A DNA stretch of 64,000 bases from Eubacteriaceae bacterium. Its GTDB lineage: Bacteria > Bacillota > Clostridia > Lachnospirales > Lachnospiraceae. Each line of letters starts with the position of its first letter. The stretch's first letter is position 1. Location: the NCBI GenBank assembly GCA_902362455.1, contig CABIWJ010000002.1, positions 310,001-374,000 of the forward strand, written 5' to 3'. Made by a program: the position numbers and the translations under genes. The notes beneath the pieces are model-generated. The model did not search any database, had not been told where the DNA came from, and worked only from the letters and a program-made list of their open reading frames with translations. This document shows positions 62,048 through 64,000 of the stretch, piece after piece.

Positions 62048-63046
62048 ATGCAGAATGAAAAACTTACAATAGTATTACCTGACTGTGATACAATCAGCAA
62101 GGGTGATTTAGACTTATCTTCATTAAGTGAATTTGGGGATGTTATAACCTATCCATTAATAAAACGTGAGGAATTACCAGAGAGACTTGAAGAAGCCGAT
62201 GTGATATTATGTAATAAGATTTTACTCAACGAAGATTCCTTAAGAAACGCAACAAAGTTAAAATATATTGGATTATTTGCAACAGGATACAATAATGTGG
62301 ATTTAGAATATACTAATGCCAGAAATATTACTGTATGCAATGCAGGAAGTTATTCGACAGATGCAGTTGCACAGCATACGTTTGCATTAATAATGAATTA
62401 TTATAATAAGGTAGCAAAGTATGATAATTTTGTTAAAGATAATGGATGGAAGAATAGTAAAATATTCTCGCCATTTATATATAATATGAGTGAGTTAGCC
62501 GATAAAAACATAGGTGTAATAGGTTTTGGAAGTATAGGTCAGAAGGTATGTGAAATTGCGAAAGCATTTAATATGAATATTATTGCATTTTCAAGGAATG
62601 AGAAAAATGTAAATAATATAATTAAGAAAAAATTTAATGATTATAGTAATATAAGATATGGAAGTATCGATGATATTGCGAAGAATTCGGATATCATAAC
62701 AGTACATTGTCCATTGAATAATGCATCAGAGAAAATGATAAATGAAGAATTCCTAAGTAAATGCAAGAGTAACTGTTATTTTGTTAATACATCAAGAGGC
62801 GGTGTCGTTGATGAGCATGCTTTATGTAGGGCTCTTAATAACGGAGTAATTGCAGGTGCGGGAATTGATGTACTTACAACAGAACCGATGGCAGAAGATT
62901 GCGAACTTCTGCATGCAAAAAATATTACAATTACACCACATGTAGCATGGGCACCACTTGAGACAAGAGAGAGATTATTAAATATTGTTAAGGATAATCT
63001 TAGAGCATTTATTAATGGAGAACCCCAAAATGTTATTAGACAATGA
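62048..63046 (+). CDS. D-2-hydroxyacid dehydrogenase (glycerate-dehydrogenase-like)
   Basis: This 332-aa NAD-dependent enzyme has the nucleotide loop GFGSIGQKVCEI, the catalytic Arg in NTSRGGVVDE, the Glu in TTEPMAED and the His in TPHVAWAPLETR. The HVAWA context and TATGYNNVDLE-like block (LFATGYNNVDLE) are typical of hydroxypyruvate/glycerate dehydrogenases rather than D-LDH. ATG 62048 is preceded by AAGGAG at 6 bases; a longer frame from 61976 crosses the nfnB terminator and was rejected. A glycerate or related 2-hydroxyacid role is likely, with substrate unproven. Confidence 0.87.
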   Translation: MQNEKLTIVLPDCDTISKGDLDLSSLSEFGDVITYPLIKREELPERLEEADVILCNKILLNEDSLRNATKLKYIGLFATGYNNVDLEYTNARNITVCNAGSYSTDAVAQHTFALIMNYYNKVAKYDNFVKDNGWKNSKIFSPFIYNMSELADKNIGVIGFGSIGQKVCEIAKAFNMNIIAFSRNEKNVNNIIKKKFNDYSNIRYGSIDDIAKNSDIITVHCPLNNASEKMINEEFLSKCKSNCYFVNTSRGGVVDEHALCRALNNGVIAGAGIDVLTTEPMAEDCELLHAKNITITPHVAWAPLETRERLLNIVKDNLRAFINGEPQNVIRQ

Positions 63047-63065
63047 GGTATAGTTAATGTATAAA

Positions 63066-63124
63066 GACTAAGTTAACAGATAAGTACGAAGTTAACGAAT
63101 AAAGAATGAGGTAAACAGATGAAG
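63066..63124 (+). repeat. Degenerate three-fold repeat of 19-20 bp before and over the capA start
   Basis: Units GACTAAGTTAACAGATAAG (63066-63084), TACGAAGTTAACGAATAAAG (63085-63104) and AATGAGGTAAACAGATGAAG (63105-63124) align. The third unit supplies both the ribosome site GAGG and the ATG of the next gene. Confidence 0.6.
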
Positions 63125-64000
63125 AAAATAAATAATGTATTACTGTGTATAATTATTCTGACATTAATACTGACAACAGGGTGTGGCAGTAAAAGTGATT
63201 CTGCTAAGGAAGCTGCAGCATTAGAATCATCAAGCAGTATAACTACTAGTAATTTAGAAAGTACTACAATTACTGATGACTCAGAAAATGGTACAGCTTC
63301 TGATGACTCAGAAAATATGACAAACGATGAGTCGAGGAATCAGATAAATTCAGAAGATGATAGTAATTCGTTAAGTGGCAGTACATTAGGTGGCAGTACA
63401 TTAGGTGGCACACAGGATAAAAGTGATAGTCAGAATAATAATAATGCTACAGAATTTTCATTAGTGATGGTTGGAGATGTGCTGCTTCATACACCGGTAA
63501 GCGATAGTGGTTTAATGGAAGACGGCAGTTATAATTATAGCCATTTATTTAGAAATGTAAGAAACGATATTGAAGAGGCGGACATTGCACTGGTTAATCA
63601 GGAAGTAATACTTGGAGGAACAGAGCTAGGATTATCAGGTTATCCTGCATTTAATGGGGCATATGAAGTTGGAGATGCACTTGTAGAAGCTGGTTTTGAT
63701 GTGGTTCTACATGCTACAAATCACGCACTTGATAAGGGCAGACGTGGTATATTAAATTGCATTAATTATTGGAGAACTTCACATCCGGATATGGGAGTTA
63801 TAGGAATTAATGAATCACAGGAGGAGCAGAATAATGTCTATGTAAGAGAAGTAAATGGAATAAAAGTTGCTATTCTGAATTATACATATGGAACAAACGG
63901 AATTTCGCTTCCGTCTGATATGCCATATTGTGTAAATCTGTTAGACGGTGGGAAAATAGCTAAAGATATGGAAATTGCAAAGCAGATTTCGGATTTTATA
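63119..64000 (+). CDS. CapA-family lipoprotein (cut by window end)
   Basis: This frame runs from ATG 63119 to the last base without a stop; 294 residues are visible. A signal peptide with lipobox LTTGC (C22) anchors it outside. A Ser/Thr/Asn-rich linker of about 90 residues, which includes an exact GSTLGGSTLGG duplication, is followed by a CapA/PgsA-like metallophosphoesterase-type domain (LVMVGDVLLHTP, DIALVNQEVILGG, HATNHALDKGRRG). The family acts in poly-glutamate capsule synthesis in some bacteria, but here it may serve other cell-wall functions. GAGG is 7 bases before the start. Confidence 0.85.
   Translation, partial: MKKINNVLLCIIILTLILTTGCGSKSDSAKEAAALESSSSITTSNLESTTITDDSENGTASDDSENMTNDESRNQINSEDDSNSLSGSTLGGSTLGGTQDKSDSQNNNNATEFSLVMVGDVLLHTPVSDSGLMEDGSYNYSHLFRNVRNDIEEADIALVNQEVILGGTELGLSGYPAFNGAYEVGDALVEAGFDVVLHATNHALDKGRRGILNCINYWRTSHPDMGVIGINESQEEQNNVYVREVNGIKVAILNYTYGTNGISLPSDMPYCVNLLDGGKIAKDMEIAKQISDFI

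Overview
The window is low-GC, AT-rich DNA from a Gram-positive anaerobe. The gene content points to a Lachnospiraceae-type Clostridia: FeoB with small Cys-rich partners, DUF3793/flavodoxin, a cotJABC spore-coat operon, DUF6110 with a P-type ATPase, a candidate Re-citrate synthase, an NfnAB-type transhydrogenase and Rex. No rRNA, tRNA, CRISPR array, prophage or transposase was seen. Identifications rest on motif and family recognition by eye, because no database search could be run.

Layout. 1-2070: 3' end of feoB, a 45-aa Cys-rich membrane peptide and a divergent Fur-like regulator. 2115-5220: a MacB-type ABC exporter pair behind a promoter with an adjacent palindrome. 5316-9508: metal and redox genes (DUF6110, heavy-metal P-type ATPase, DUF3793, flavodoxin, DUF2325). 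9720-10865: D-lactate dehydrogenase. 11169-12274 (minus): cotJABC with a sporulation-sigma-like promoter. 12469-13839: TrpB2-like enzyme. 13975-16620: a DUF4474 ORF, then a tandem array of three DUF5104-like lipoproteins and a truncated fourth copy, with a period of about 656 bp. 16615-25758: RsmF-like methyltransferase (minus), two MATE exporters, a Mbeg1-like hydrolase, a CmpB-like membrane protein, a FeoA-FeoB fusion and a second Cys-rich peptide. 25780-30260: a tandem pair of unrecognised zinc-ribbon membrane proteins and an orphan PTS EIIBA protein.

30448-42715: class A PBP (minus), YigZ, TypA (minus), an orphan receiver protein, NADP isocitrate dehydrogenase, DUF1653, carbamate kinase (minus), and a candidate Re-citrate synthase with a GntR regulator. 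42710-43258 holds a 549-bp nearly perfect palindrome whose ends coincide with the stop codons of two convergent genes. It is the most unexplained structure in the window. 43251-52586: ABC-F ATPase (minus), then rex, a coiled-coil protein, acpS, nnr, alr, mazF without a visible antitoxin, a CNNM/CBS protein and yebC. 52825-59668: a secreted 14-repeat Big2 protein and two zinc-ribbon membrane proteins. 59688-64000: NfnA-like and NfnB/GltA-like subunits, a D-2-hydroxyacid dehydrogenase, and the start of a CapA-family lipoprotein.

How the parts fit. Several genes concern iron and redox balance: two Feo systems, flavodoxin as a possible ferredoxin substitute, Nfn-type transhydrogenation, Rex, and D-lactate formation as a fermentative electron sink. 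The candidate Re-citrate synthase and isocitrate dehydrogenase could supply 2-oxoglutarate for glutamate in an organism without a full TCA cycle. This last link is inference from family membership and proximity.
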